Shown: positions 1-10,191, counted from the stretch's first letter. The stretch is 64,000 bases of DNA from Flavobacterium sp. JAS (GCF_020991455.1 NZ_JAJMOX010000006.1:62001-126000), one strand, 5' to 3'. Notes: generated from the letters alone by a model not told the origin. Numbers and translations: made by a program.

Positions 1-564
1 GAAGTGTTGAGTGGAAATCAGTTTTTGGATTTTTATAGTATTATCGAAAATAAAAAATTAGTGATCCAAGGCAGGGCTTTACCTTTCTCAGAAAATGATT
101 CTATTGTTTTAGGCTATAAAACAACTGTCGAAGGGAGTTAAAATTTTTGTATAGATCATAGTGATGGAATATTTAATGGAGTAGATGTTTTTATTGAAGA
201 TAAAGATTTAAAAATTAAGCACAATTTAAATGAAGGACTATATTTGTTTACCACCCAAAAAGGAACCTTTAATGATCGTTTTGTTTTGTGTTTTATTAGC
301 AAAAAATTAAAAACAGATAATTTTGAAACGGAGACAAATCGAATTTTTATTTTTGTAAACAAAAAAAATATAAAGATCGATGCTGTAAAAAATAGCATTA
401 AAAATATTTCTGTTTTTGACATTTTGGGAAGGCAGATTTACCAAAAAAATGAAATTAGAAGTAGTAAATTTTCGATCGAAAATCTCCCTTCTCAAAATCA
501 AATTTTATTGATAAAAGTAACCTTGGACGATGGATCAATTACTACTCAAAAAATAATTTTTTAG
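1..564 (+). pseudogene. 3' remnant of a T9SS-secreted surface protein with an in-frame stop
   Basis: Frame 1 reads from the window edge as a homologue of the last ~185 residues of the two giant proteins downstream. Shared landmarks are FLDFYSI, VQGRALPF-like (VIQGRALPF), LGYKTTVEG, IDHSDG, GTFNDRF and a terminal sorting region ending TTQKIIF. A TAA at 139-141 interrupts this frame where the paralogue at 1036-5064 has Phe in AGNFTIAIDH. Alignment continues in the same frame on the other side, so this is a nonsense change and not a frameshift. The part after the stop keeps the C-terminal secretion signal, but it would lie on a separate fragment without a signal peptide. The 5' part lies outside the window. 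A sequencing error at one base is the alternative explanation. Confidence 0.8.
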
Positions 565-587
565 TACTAATTAACTTATGTTTTTAA

Positions 588-620
588 AGTTATTTCTCAA
601 CGAGAAATGACTTTTTTTTT
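588..620 (+). terminator. Rho-independent terminator after the surface-protein remnant
   Basis: An 11-bp stem (588-598 with 602-612, one G-T type mismatch, loop AAC) is followed directly by a run of T. It lies 24 bases after the stop at 564. Confidence 0.75.
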
Positions 621-1035
621 GAAATAAATTTTAGTCAAATGCACTTGTCCTGACGTTTTTTTTGATGTTAAAATTAATTTTTAACATAATTTTTTTTCAA
701 ATCAACATATTTTTATAAAATAACTGAAAATAACATATTTAATTTATCAGATGAGTTACATTTTTTAAATGATGAATTACATAAAATTTTTTTTTTTATG
801 AGAAATAACTTAAAATAATAAAATGGTGGTTTTTTGACTAAAATATAAGGTATTGATTTAGATTTAGTTAGATGAAAATTGTAAATTGTTTATGGCGTTT
901 TAGGGCAAAAATTAGGTTTGAAAACAGACTTTAAAAACCCTAAAAAAGAAGATAAAAATAAGAGCGTTTTTTTAGGTGCTTTTATAGAAAAAAAACTGCA
1001 ATAAAATCTACTGTTAAATTTTAAATCTACATGAC
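621..1035 (+). other. AT-rich intergenic region with a possible promoter
   Basis: No gene is seen. The stretch is very AT-rich with long T runs. A TAGGTTTG at 913-920 fits the Bacteroidota -7 consensus TAnnTTTG, with a TTG at 886-888 roughly 24 bases upstream. If used, it gives a leader of about 110 bases for the gene at 1036. This is a motif match only. Confidence 0.35.
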
Positions 1036-4000
1036 ATGAGCAAAAAATTACTTTTTATTTTTTCTATACTACTTTGTTTTGAGTTTGCAAATGGAGCAAC
1101 TATAACAAGTACAGGAACAGGAAATTGGTCTTCTACGACATCATGGGTGGGCGGGGTTGTACCTACAATAAATGATGATGTTATTATAGCTACCGGATCA
1201 ACCATAACAATTAATAGTAATGTGGCGGCTAAATCATTAACTATAAATGGGACATTATTAATTAGCGGAGATCAAACCTTAACGACTTCTTCAAGTGCTC
1301 TTAGTGTAATTATTAATGGGACATTGGGTTTTGGTACTGTTACTAATAAGAATTCTATTACTTTTCCTACGGGAACTAATATAGATATTAATAGTCCAGG
1401 TAAAATCGATGACACAGGGACGTGTAATAATAATGTCGCAATTTATATAGGTACAGTTAAGTTTGCTGTTTGTGCAGGTGGTGGTAATGCTGAATTTACT
1501 TTTTCGGAACTTAACAATGCAGGAGGAACATTGCAAGCTAATCCAACAAGCAGCACACCAGCATGTGAAGGGAATTTACTTACTTTTACAGCCGATAAAA
1601 CGGGAGCAGTTGGCGATGCAAATGCGTTGAACTGGTGGTGGGATATACAAGCTCCCGGTTCACCATCATTTACGAAATATCCCGATAAACAATCTGTAGT
1701 GTCTTTTGCAAGTGCTATACTTGGGACTTATAATGCAAAACTTACTTATACAACTACTTACGGCGGGAACTTTTATACTAATTCTAAAACTATTTCAGTT
1801 ACCGTTAATTCTAAACCATTAGCCCCAACAATTACTCCAAGTGGCGTGACAACATTTTGCGAGGGAGGTGGTGTTACTTTAACTTCTAGTGCGGGAACAG
1901 GTTATTCATGGTCAACAGGAGCGACTACACAAAGTATAGCAGCGACAACTTCGGGAAGTTATACTGTTCAGGTTTCAAATGCGTCTGGATGTCTAAGTCT
2001 TGCCTCAGCAGGAACGACCGTTACTGTTAATCCGAAACCTGCACCTCCAACAATTTCTGCAAGCGGACCAATAACATTTTGTACAGGAGGAAGTGTCACT
2101 TTAACGTCTACAAGTGGAACAAGTTATTTATGGTCAACAGGAGCAACTACACAAAGTATAGCAGTAACAACTTCGGGAAGTTATACTGTTCAAGTCACAA
2201 GTGCATCAGGTTGTCAAAGCGCTGTATCTGCAGCAACAGCGGTAACTGTTAATCCGAAACCTGGAACTCCAACAATAGCTGCAAGTGGATCAACAACATT
2301 TTGTGAAGGTGGTAGTGTTACTTTAACCTCCATTGCGGCAACAAGTTATTTATGGTCAACAGGAGCAACGACACAAAGTATAGTAGTAACAACTTCGGGA
2401 AGTTACACTGTTCAGGTAGCAAATGCATCAGGTTGTCAGAGTCTTGCATCTTCAGCAACAGCTGTAACTGTTAATCCTAAACCTGCTACTCCAATAATAT
2501 CAGCAAGTGGACCAATAACATTTTGTACAGGAGGAAGTGTTACTTTGACTTCTAGTGCTGGAACAAGTTATTTATGGTCAACAGGAGCAACTACACAAAG
2601 TATAGCAGTGAGTACATCAGGAAGTTATACAGTTCAGATAACAAATGCATTAGGTTGTCAAAGTCTTGCCTCAACAGCAACGATCGTTACAGTTAATCCA
2701 AAACCTGCTGCTCCAACAATATCTGCAAGCGGATCAACCACACTTTGTGAAGGCGGTAGTGTTACTTTAACCTCCAGTGTTGGAACAAGTTATTTATGGT
2801 CAACAGGAGCAACTACACAAAGTATAGCAGTGAGTACATCAGGAAGTTATACAGTTCAGATAACAAATGCATTAGGTTGTCAAAGCGCTGCATCTGCACC
2901 TACAGCTGTAACTGTTAATCCTAAACCAGCTACTCCAACAATTTCTGCAAGCGGGCCGACAACATTTTGTTCTGGAGATAGTGTTACTTTGACATCCACT
3001 AGTGGGACAAGCTATTTATGGTCAACAGGAGCAACTACACAAAGTATAGTGGTAACAACTTCGGGAAGTTATTCAGTTCAGGTTACAAATGCATCAGGTT
3101 GTCAAAGTCTTGCTTCTGCAGTAACGACTGTTACAGTAAAATCTATATTGAGTTTACCAACTGTGTTCAATATTGTACATGCTACATGTGTTACACCAAC
3201 AGGAAGTATTTCTTTGAGTGGTTTGCCTACTACAACATCGACTGTACCTACCTGGACTATCCAACAGAGTGGTCCCGTACTAAGATCTTATACAGGAGGT
3301 ACCGATCCTGATCCTACAATATATACAATCACAGGTTTATCCCCTGGAATTTATAGCTTTACAGTTCAGTATGGTGATAGTTGTCCGGTAACTGTCAATA
3401 ATGTTGAAATAAAGGCTTCTGAAACAAATATTTGGAGAGGTCCGAGCTTAGGTTGGTCAAAAGGAAGTGCACCAACAAGTACAGCAACTGAAAGTATAGA
3501 ATTTGCCGATGATTATCAATCAGTGGGCGATTTAAAAGGTTGTTCATGCAGGGTTGATTCAGGAAAAAAGGTAACAATAAATTCGGGACATACTTTAATA
3601 CTTGATAATGGATTAATTGTTGATTCTGGAGCGGGAACTAGTTTAACATTTGAGGATACTGCCAGTTTATTTCAATTAAACAATGTGGTTAACACGGGAA
3701 ACATTATCTATAAACGAAATACAACGCCAGTTCGTCGCTATGATTTTACTTACTGGTCCACACCAATAACAAATAGTATTACACCTTACACACTTCATGA
3801 CTTGTCCCCAAATACATTAGCAGATAAATATGCCAGCTATAATCCACTAACAGGGTCATGGGTATATAGTTTTAACGGAACACAAGTAATGGTGCCGGCA
3901 GTTGGTTACTGGGTGAGAGCTCCACAATTTTATTCAACTACTATTCCTGCAGTTTATACAGCAACTTTTACAGGAGTGCCTAATAATGGAGATTATTCAG

Positions 4001-5064
4001 TTCAGGTTTATGATACAAAATGGAGTTTAATAGGAAATCCTTATCCATCAGCAATTGATGCAGAGAAATTTATTCTTATCAATCAGGCAGCATCAGTAGA
4101 TGTGGGGGCACTCTATTTCTGGACACATAATTCTCCACCGGCCGCTACTGGTACAGGTAGTTATGCATATACTAGTAATGATTTTGCTGTTTTTAGTTTA
4201 ACAGGAGGAACTACAGGAGCAAAATTACCTGACGGAAATTTCGGACCACCACCAACAGGTGAAATAGCTTCTTGTCAGGCATTCTTTATGCAGGGTTCAG
4301 GAACAGAATTTGTTAGGTTTACAAATGAGATGCGTATTAGTGGAAGCAATAATCAGTTTTACAAATCATCAAAATCTAATGCTATTGAGAAAAACCGTTT
4401 TTGGCTGAATTTAACGAATACTGAAGGAGCTTTCAAACAAATTTTGGTTGGTTACATAGAAGGCGCTACAAACGGCTGGGATATTAATTATGATGCTCCG
4501 ACAATAAGTGGTAATAGTTTTATTGATTTTTATAGTATTAATGAGACACAAAAACTAACTGTTCAAGGTCGTGCATTACCATTTGTCGATACTGACAGAG
4601 TTCCATTAGGATATAAAACTACAGTTGCAGGTAATTTTACAATTGCAATTGATCATGCTGATGGACTATTTAATAATCAGGCAATTTATTTAGAAGATAA
4701 AGTAACGGGAATTGTACAAGATTTACGAGCAGCTAATTATACTTTTACAACAGCAACTGGAACTTTTGCAGATCGTTTTACCATTAGCTATACTACAAAA
4801 ACTCTTGGAACTGATGATTTTGTAGAGAATATTGATAATAATGTTTTTGTTTCTGTAAAAGATAAAAACATTAAAATAACATCAACTATTGGGGCTCTTG
4901 AAGAAGTTTTGATTTATGATATTTCCGGAAAAATGCTATATGATAAAAAGAAAATAGGGAATACCGAATTGCAGATATTAGATCTACAATTAAGCAATCA
5001 GATTTTGTTGGTAAAAATTATTTTAGAAAACGGATACATTACCTCTAGAAAAATTGTATTCTAA
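1036..5064 (+). CDS. Giant T9SS-secreted repeat protein with six Ig-like repeats
   Basis: This is a secreted or cell-surface protein of 1342 residues. Residues 1-20 are a Sec signal peptide (MSKKLLFIFSILLCFEFANG). Next comes a beta-rich region starting with the GNWSSTTSWVGG motif common at the head of Bacteroidota surface proteins. Residues 260-703 are six 74-residue repeats, each with TFCxGGSVTLTS, SYLWSTGATTQSI, SGSYTVQV and GCQS, bearing a Cys pair. Residues ~704-795 are another Cys-containing Ig-like unit. From ~800 to the end it shares a module with the neighbouring paralogue (NTGNIIYKRNTTPVRRYDF, GNPYPSAI, QGRALPF), ending in a T9SS sorting region with LIYDISGKMLYDKK and a final RKIVF. 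The sorting class (A or the ChiA-like C class) is not certain. A role in adhesion or glycan binding is likely for such architectures but is not shown. A terminator follows. Confidence 0.9.
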   Translation: MSKKLLFIFSILLCFEFANGATITSTGTGNWSSTTSWVGGVVPTINDDVIIATGSTITINSNVAAKSLTINGTLLISGDQTLTTSSSALSVIINGTLGFGTVTNKNSITFPTGTNIDINSPGKIDDTGTCNNNVAIYIGTVKFAVCAGGGNAEFTFSELNNAGGTLQANPTSSTPACEGNLLTFTADKTGAVGDANALNWWWDIQAPGSPSFTKYPDKQSVVSFASAILGTYNAKLTYTTTYGGNFYTNSKTISVTVNSKPLAPTITPSGVTTFCEGGGVTLTSSAGTGYSWSTGATTQSIAATTSGSYTVQVSNASGCLSLASAGTTVTVNPKPAPPTISASGPITFCTGGSVTLTSTSGTSYLWSTGATTQSIAVTTSGSYTVQVTSASGCQSAVSAATAVTVNPKPGTPTIAASGSTTFCEGGSVTLTSIAATSYLWSTGATTQSIVVTTSGSYTVQVANASGCQSLASSATAVTVNPKPATPIISASGPITFCTGGSVTLTSSAGTSYLWSTGATTQSIAVSTSGSYTVQITNALGCQSLASTATIVTVNPKPAAPTISASGSTTLCEGGSVTLTSSVGTSYLWSTGATTQSIAVSTSGSYTVQITNALGCQSAASAPTAVTVNPKPATPTISASGPTTFCSGDSVTLTSTSGTSYLWSTGATTQSIVVTTSGSYSVQVTNASGCQSLASAVTTVTVKSILSLPTVFNIVHATCVTPTGSISLSGLPTTTSTVPTWTIQQSGPVLRSYTGGTDPDPTIYTITGLSPGIYSFTVQYGDSCPVTVNNVEIKASETNIWRGPSLGWSKGSAPTSTATESIEFADDYQSVGDLKGCSCRVDSGKKVTINSGHTLILDNGLIVDSGAGTSLTFEDTASLFQLNNVVNTGNIIYKRNTTPVRRYDFTYWSTPITNSITPYTLHDLSPNTLADKYASYNPLTGSWVYSFNGTQVMVPAVGYWVRAPQFYSTTIPAVYTATFTGVPNNGDYSVQVYDTKWSLIGNPYPSAIDAEKFILINQAASVDVGALYFWTHNSPPAATGTGSYAYTSNDFAVFSLTGGTTGAKLPDGNFGPPPTGEIASCQAFFMQGSGTEFVRFTNEMRISGSNNQFYKSSKSNAIEKNRFWLNLTNTEGAFKQILVGYIEGATNGWDINYDAPTISGNSFIDFYSINETQKLTVQGRALPFVDTDRVPLGYKTTVAGNFTIAIDHADGLFNNQAIYLEDKVTGIVQDLRAANYTFTTATGTFADRFTISYTTKTLGTDDFVENIDNNVFVSVKDKNIKITSTIGALEEVLIYDISGKMLYDKKKIGNTELQILDLQLSNQILLVKIILENGYITSRKIVF
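1813..3144 (+). repeat. Six tandem 222-bp coding repeats
   Basis: Six in-frame units of exactly 222 bases start at 1813, 2035, 2257, 2479, 2701 and 2923. Each begins with the codons for Lys-Pro. The units vary most around the segment following SGT and at the E/T/S before GGS. The segment encoding LWSTGATTQSI is nearly invariant in DNA as well as protein. Confidence 0.9.
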
Positions 5065-5085
5065 TCGTTCTGTTTTTAAATTTTC

Positions 5086-5121
5086 AAAATCCATTCCGCA
5101 AAACGGAATGGATTTTTTTTT
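5086..5121 (+). terminator. Rho-independent terminator
   Basis: Stem AAATCCATTCCG (5087-5098) pairs perfectly with 5104-5115 around a 5-base loop, and a T run follows. It is 22 bases after the stop of the gene at 1036-5064. Confidence 0.9.
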
Positions 5122-5544
5122 GCAGAAGCCTTGATTCTATTGATTTTTAAGATTAATATTCTGATATAAAGTTACTTGTGTTGAGTCTAAAGTGTTAAAA
5201 TGTTGTTCTTTAAGTAAAAACATTTGTTGGTTGTAAATAAAATCGTACCTTGTTATAGGTTTTAATCGATGAACATACATAAAAGCCCGTTGTAATACAA
5301 TTTTCTAACTCCCTTTAAAAACTAAAATTATTCTTTTTAGTTTTTTATTCGCCTAAATACTGATTGTTAATTTTAAATACCATTAAATAAACAAAAAAGT
5401 ACTTAACGTTTATTTCTTCATTTCTTTTCAGGTTTCAGAGCGTCTTTTTACGTTCCTGATTCACTTATATGGTATTTAAAGTTTTTTTTAAAGGATTCTT
5501 ATTTGATTATAGATCTATTTTTTTAATTGTTTAAAGGCCTTATT
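5122..5544 (+). other. AT-rich intergenic region
   Basis: No gene or RNA gene is recognised. The region must contain the promoter and leader of the next surface-protein gene, but I see no full TTG/TAnnTTTG pair. Confidence 0.4.
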
Positions 5545-8500
5545 ATGAAAAAAAAATTACTTGATTTTTTGATTTCTATCCCATTTTTGATGGAACATTC
5601 GTCTCTTATTGAATTAAATAGAAAGTCATTTATGTCAGCAAAGCTTAAGTTAACTTTAGTTTTGCTTTTTATATATACTTCATTATGGGCTCAGCCACCA
5701 CATACATTTACTGCCGATGGATCAGTAGTTATTCCGGCAGGAATTACTACAATGGATATTCAGGCATGGGGTGCTGGTGGAGCCGGCGGAGGTGCTGGTA
5801 ATTCGGGTTTACTTAACGGGAGAAGCGGCGGCGGCGGCGGCGGCGGCGCATACGCACATGGTACTATAACGGTTAATCCATTATCAGGAATATCTCTAAA
5901 CATTAAAGTCGCCGGAGCAACTACCGGAACAACTGCTACGGGAGCAACAGGAGGAAGCTCAACAATACAAGGTTTTGAAACTGTTATTTTAGCAGTCGGT
6001 GGAGCAGGAGGTACAGCAAATGCTGGAGGTGCAACACCTGGCGGTGCAGGCGGATTAGGTAGCGCTTCGATTGGTTCTATTTCAACAGCCTCAGGTGCAA
6101 CTGGAGGAAACGGAAGTGCTGCCTTGCTAAGTGTGGGGCTTTCATCTGGTGTTGGTGGTACTGCTGGAGGTATAGGAGGTGGAGCCGGAGGCGCAAGCCG
6201 TACGACCGTATTATTAGGTAATGGGCCGGGTATCGTTGGGGATCCACCCGGCGGCGGCGGTAGTGGCGCACTGCATACAGGATTAAATTCTGCGCAGGCA
6301 GGTGGTTCAGGTGCCCATGGGCAAGTAATCGTTACTTATACTTGTCCAACTTATAATATTACAGGAATATCGGCAAATAACGTTTGTATTACATCACCAA
6401 CATCATTAGTTACAGTAACAGGTAGCGCAGCTTCTTTGCCTGTTGGTATTTATACCGTAACATATAGTCGTGGTACACCGGCAGCTACAGGATTAACAGC
6501 GTCAATGACAGTAAACAGTGCCGGTACAGGAAGTTTTACAGCTGTAGGTTTAACAACGGCTGGTACAAGTTCAATTACCGTTACTGGATTAACATCAGGA
6601 GTTTGTACAGCTACCATTACGGGAATTACTACGAATGTTACAGTTTCTCCGGTAACAGTGCAGGGCGCAGTTAGTGGAGGCACTACAATTTGCAACGGAG
6701 CAACAAGTGCACTTTTATCATTAACAGGAAATACAGGGTCGGTTATTCGATGGGAATCTTCTGTGTCCCCGTTTTCAGCCTGGACACCAATTGTAAACAC
6801 TGCAACCACATATACTTCAGGAGCACTTACAGAAACTACACAATTTAGAGCAGTAGTACAAAGCGGAACTTGTCTTGTAGGGAATTCTGGAGTAACAACC
6901 GTTACAGTAAACCCATTACCACAAGGAAGTTTATCTGCGAATGGACCTTTTTGTGCAACAGGAGCTGGACAGTTAACATTTACAGCAACAGCAGGAGTAG
7001 GCCCTTATACCATTGTTTATAATGATGGATCGGCAAATCGTACCGCAAACGGTGTTGTAAGCGGAACCCCTTTTGCAACAGTTGGTACACCAGTTATAAG
7101 TACAACAACTTATACATTAGTTTCCGTTACAGACACAAATACTAGCTGTATAAGAAGTACTGGTTTCACGGGAAGCTCAGCAACAATAACTGTCAACTCT
7201 TTACCACAAGGAAGTTTATCTGCGAACGGTCCTTTTTGTGCAACAGGAGCAGGACAATTAACTTTTATAGCAACAGCAGGAGTGGGCCCTTATACCGTTG
7301 TTTATAATGATGGATCGGCAAATCGTACCGCAAACGGTGTTGTAAGCGGAACCCCTTTTGCAACAGTTGGTACACCAGTTATAAGTACAACAACTTATAC
7401 ATTAGTTTCCGTTACAGACACAAATACTAGCTGTATAAGAAGTACTGGTTTCGCGGGAGGCTCAGCAACAATAACTGTCAACTCTTTACCACAAGGAAGT
7501 TTATCTGCGAACGGTCCTTTTTGTGCAACAGGAGCAGGACAGTTAACATTTACAGCAACAGCAGGAGTGGGGCCTTATACCGTTGTTTATAATGATGGAT
7601 CGGCAAATCGTACCGCAAATGGTGTTGTAAGCGGAACCCCTTTTGCAACAGTTGGTACACCAGTTATAAGTACAACAACTTATACATTAGTTTCCGTTAC
7701 AGACACAAATACTAGCTGTATAAGAAGTACTGGTTTCACGGGAGGTTCAGCAATTATAACGATTAATGCTTTACCAATTCCAGTTTTTTCCGTTCAGCCA
7801 GGAGCAACAATTTGTGTAAGTGATAATGTTACTTATACCACTCTGGCAGGACAAACAAATTATCTTTGGACAGTTCCGGGAGTTGCCGGTGTTGATTACA
7901 ATATTACCTCAGGCGGAATATCAACGAGCAATAATACGGTTTCCTTACAATGGGTAACAACAGGAAGTAAAACAGTTACTGTAAGTTATTCTTTAAATGG
8001 ATGTGCAGCAGTTGTAAATGCCAGCAACACAACAGTGGTAATAGAGACACTACCGGGAGTTGTAAGTGGAGGATCTCATGTTTGTATTGGGAATTCAAGC
8101 CCTTTATTAACTTTAGGAGGTTACAACGGAACTATTGTTAGGTGGGAATATGCAGAATCTTTGCCATACGTTTGGCAGCCAATAAGCCATACAGGTATTA
8201 CGTATCAACCAGGAATATTATCAACAAGTACGAGTTATAGAGCAGTGATAAAAAACGGAACTTGTACAGAAGCATTTGCCACAGAAACAAGGATAGACAT
8301 TGATCCAAGACCAGATACACCAGTGCCTGGAACCAAAGTGCAACCCACTTGCGTTAATCCTACAGGCAGTGTAGTTTTGAATAATTTGCTCGCAACACCT
8401 AATTGGACAATTAATCAAAGTGGTACAGCTTCACAAACCTATACTAATTCGGGAACCAGTTATACCGTTACCAATTTAGCACCGGGAACTTATTATTTTA

Positions 8501-10191
8501 CTATTCAGGATGGGGCTAATTGTCCTTCGTTACTAACGGCAGGCATTGTGATTACAGCACCTGTTGTTAATATTTGGAATGGATCAGTCTGGTCTAAAGG
8601 AAGCCCGCCTATAAGCACTGATAGTGTTGAGTTTGCGGGAAATTATGAAACAAATGGTGATTTGAATGTTTGTTCGTGTATTGTTCATCCGGGAGTTAAT
8701 GTTACTGTAAAATCTAATAATACATTAACTATTGAGAACGCTGTAAGCAATAACGGCGGAACTTTAATCTTTGAAAATAATGCCAGTTTACTTCAATTAA
8801 ATAATGTAACTAATACAGGAAATATTATTTATAAGCGCAACACCACTCCAGTACGTCGTTACGATTTTACCTATTGGACTTCACCTGTAACACGTGTTCC
8901 GGATTTTACTTTACATGATTTGTCACCTAATACTTTGGGAGATAAGTATAGCAAGTATAATCCGTTGAATGATACTTGGATACCCATTTACAATGGGGCT
9001 GCGCCAATGCTGCCTTGTGTAGGATATAGTATCAGGGCTCCTCAAATTTATGATACTGTTATTCCTTTAGTTTATAATGCTTCGTTTGAAGGAATTCCTA
9101 ACAATGGTCCGTATGCTATTAGTTTAGTAGCAGCTGAAAAATGGAGTTTAATTGGAAACCCATATCCTTCGGCAATTTATGCAGATCAATTTATCGCTGA
9201 TAATACAGCAAATATTTATGGGACTCTATATTTCTGGACACACAATTCATCTCCTCGTATTATTGTTCCTGGTAGTACATCATCTAGTTATACTGCTGAT
9301 GATTTTGCAATTTATAATTTATCAGGTAGTGTAAGTGTAGGTGATATGACTGGTACTGGTGCAACAACACCTGGAAATCAGAATCCTCCATTAGGTTACA
9401 TTGCTGCAGGACAAGCTTTTTTTGTAAAATCAAAAACAGGACAAAATGCTGTTTTTACTAACTCGATGCGAGTTCCTGGAAGTAATAGTCAGTTTTTTAA
9501 AAGTGCAAATTCAAAACTCGAAAGACATCGTGTCTGGCTTAATCTAACCAATACACAAGGAGCTTTTAAACAAGTATTAATAGGTTATATTGAAGGTGCA
9601 ACTGATGGATGGGATACAAATTATGATGGAATCAGTTTAGATGCAAATAAATTTTTGGATTTTTACAGTATCAATGGCGATCTAAAACTTGTCGTTCAGG
9701 GACGTGCTTTACCGTTCCATGATTCTGACATTGTTCCATTAGGATATCGATCAGCGATTACAGGTGATTTCACGATTGCTATAGATCATACTGATGGTGT
9801 TTTGAGTACGCAATCTATTTACCTCGAAGATAAAAAAATAGGAGTTACGCACGATTTGCGAGCTAGTAATTACACTTTTACAACAGCAATAGGAACTTTT
9901 ACAGATCGTTTTGTAATACGATATGGTAAACAACTAGGAGTGGAAGATTTCGAAAACTCCAAAATTGATGTTGTTGTTTTTGTGAAAAATAAAAATATTA
10001 AAATAGCGTCGCCTAAAGAAACTCTTAAAGAAGTAGCTATCTATGATATTTCAGGGAATATGCTTTATGATAAAAAGAAAATTGGAAGTACGGAATTGCA
10101 AATATCAAATTTACAATCAGTAGATCAGGTTTTATTAGTCAAAGTGATTTTAGAAAATGGTCATGTATCAACTAAGAAAGTTGTGTTTTAA
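5545..10191 (+). CDS. Giant T9SS-secreted protein with Gly-rich head and 95-residue repeats
   Basis: This is a second giant surface protein and a paralogue of its upstream neighbour in the last ~480 residues. The start is uncertain. ATG at 5545 gives a long N-region before the hydrophobic core, while ATG at 5632 gives a compact signal peptide (MSAKLKLTLVLLFIYTSLWA). A Gly-rich domain follows (AWGAGGAGGGAG and a poly-Gly run). Next are Ig-like units, three almost identical 95-residue repeats beginning LPQGSLSANGPFCATGAG, and a PKD-like unit (NYLWTVPGVAGV). The shared C-terminal module (GNIIYKRNTTPVRRYDF, GNPYPSAI, QGRALPF) and a T9SS sorting tail (AIYDISGNMLYDKKK, final KKVVF) complete it. Domain order differs from the neighbour only upstream of the shared module, which suggests modular exchange. 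The function is not shown; a surface adhesin or glycan binder is the likely class. Confidence 0.88.
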   Translation: MKKKLLDFLISIPFLMEHSSLIELNRKSFMSAKLKLTLVLLFIYTSLWAQPPHTFTADGSVVIPAGITTMDIQAWGAGGAGGGAGNSGLLNGRSGGGGGGGAYAHGTITVNPLSGISLNIKVAGATTGTTATGATGGSSTIQGFETVILAVGGAGGTANAGGATPGGAGGLGSASIGSISTASGATGGNGSAALLSVGLSSGVGGTAGGIGGGAGGASRTTVLLGNGPGIVGDPPGGGGSGALHTGLNSAQAGGSGAHGQVIVTYTCPTYNITGISANNVCITSPTSLVTVTGSAASLPVGIYTVTYSRGTPAATGLTASMTVNSAGTGSFTAVGLTTAGTSSITVTGLTSGVCTATITGITTNVTVSPVTVQGAVSGGTTICNGATSALLSLTGNTGSVIRWESSVSPFSAWTPIVNTATTYTSGALTETTQFRAVVQSGTCLVGNSGVTTVTVNPLPQGSLSANGPFCATGAGQLTFTATAGVGPYTIVYNDGSANRTANGVVSGTPFATVGTPVISTTTYTLVSVTDTNTSCIRSTGFTGSSATITVNSLPQGSLSANGPFCATGAGQLTFIATAGVGPYTVVYNDGSANRTANGVVSGTPFATVGTPVISTTTYTLVSVTDTNTSCIRSTGFAGGSATITVNSLPQGSLSANGPFCATGAGQLTFTATAGVGPYTVVYNDGSANRTANGVVSGTPFATVGTPVISTTTYTLVSVTDTNTSCIRSTGFTGGSAIITINALPIPVFSVQPGATICVSDNVTYTTLAGQTNYLWTVPGVAGVDYNITSGGISTSNNTVSLQWVTTGSKTVTVSYSLNGCAAVVNASNTTVVIETLPGVVSGGSHVCIGNSSPLLTLGGYNGTIVRWEYAESLPYVWQPISHTGITYQPGILSTSTSYRAVIKNGTCTEAFATETRIDIDPRPDTPVPGTKVQPTCVNPTGSVVLNNLLATPNWTINQSGTASQTYTNSGTSYTVTNLAPGTYYFTIQDGANCPSLLTAGIVITAPVVNIWNGSVWSKGSPPISTDSVEFAGNYETNGDLNVCSCIVHPGVNVTVKSNNTLTIENAVSNNGGTLIFENNASLLQLNNVTNTGNIIYKRNTTPVRRYDFTYWTSPVTRVPDFTLHDLSPNTLGDKYSKYNPLNDTWIPIYNGAAPMLPCVGYSIRAPQIYDTVIPLVYNASFEGIPNNGPYAISLVAAEKWSLIGNPYPSAIYADQFIADNTANIYGTLYFWTHNSSPRIIVPGSTSSSYTADDFAIYNLSGSVSVGDMTGTGATTPGNQNPPLGYIAAGQAFFVKSKTGQNAVFTNSMRVPGSNSQFFKSANSKLERHRVWLNLTNTQGAFKQVLIGYIEGATDGWDTNYDGISLDANKFLDFYSINGDLKLVVQGRALPFHDSDIVPLGYRSAITGDFTIAIDHTDGVLSTQSIYLEDKKIGVTHDLRASNYTFTTAIGTFTDRFVIRYGKQLGVEDFENSKIDVVVFVKNKNIKIASPKETLKEVAIYDISGNMLYDKKKIGSTELQISNLQSVDQVLLVKVILENGHVSTKKVVF
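5825..5846 (+). repeat. GCG/GGC triplet run encoding poly-Gly
   Basis: About seven uninterrupted GGC-type triplets in a low-GC gene. Slippage here would change the number of Gly residues without breaking the frame. Confidence 0.85.
6916..7770 (+). repeat. Three tandem 285-bp coding repeats, nearly identical
   Basis: Units start at 6916, 7201 and 7486, each exactly 285 bases (95 codons). They differ by only a few bases, so the amplification is recent or kept uniform by gene conversion. Each encodes one Ig-like unit with FCATGAG and TSCIRSTGF Cys-bearing segments. Confidence 0.92.

Noticed and set aside
1813..3144. 222-bp tandem repeats considered as a non-coding satellite
   Set aside because: The frame is open throughout, the unit is a multiple of three, and Cys and aromatic positions are kept, so it is a coding repeat.
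6077..6809. Antisense frames of 64 and 119 codons inside the giant surface protein
   Set aside because: They arise from the repetitive Gly/Thr-rich coding sequence of the sense gene.
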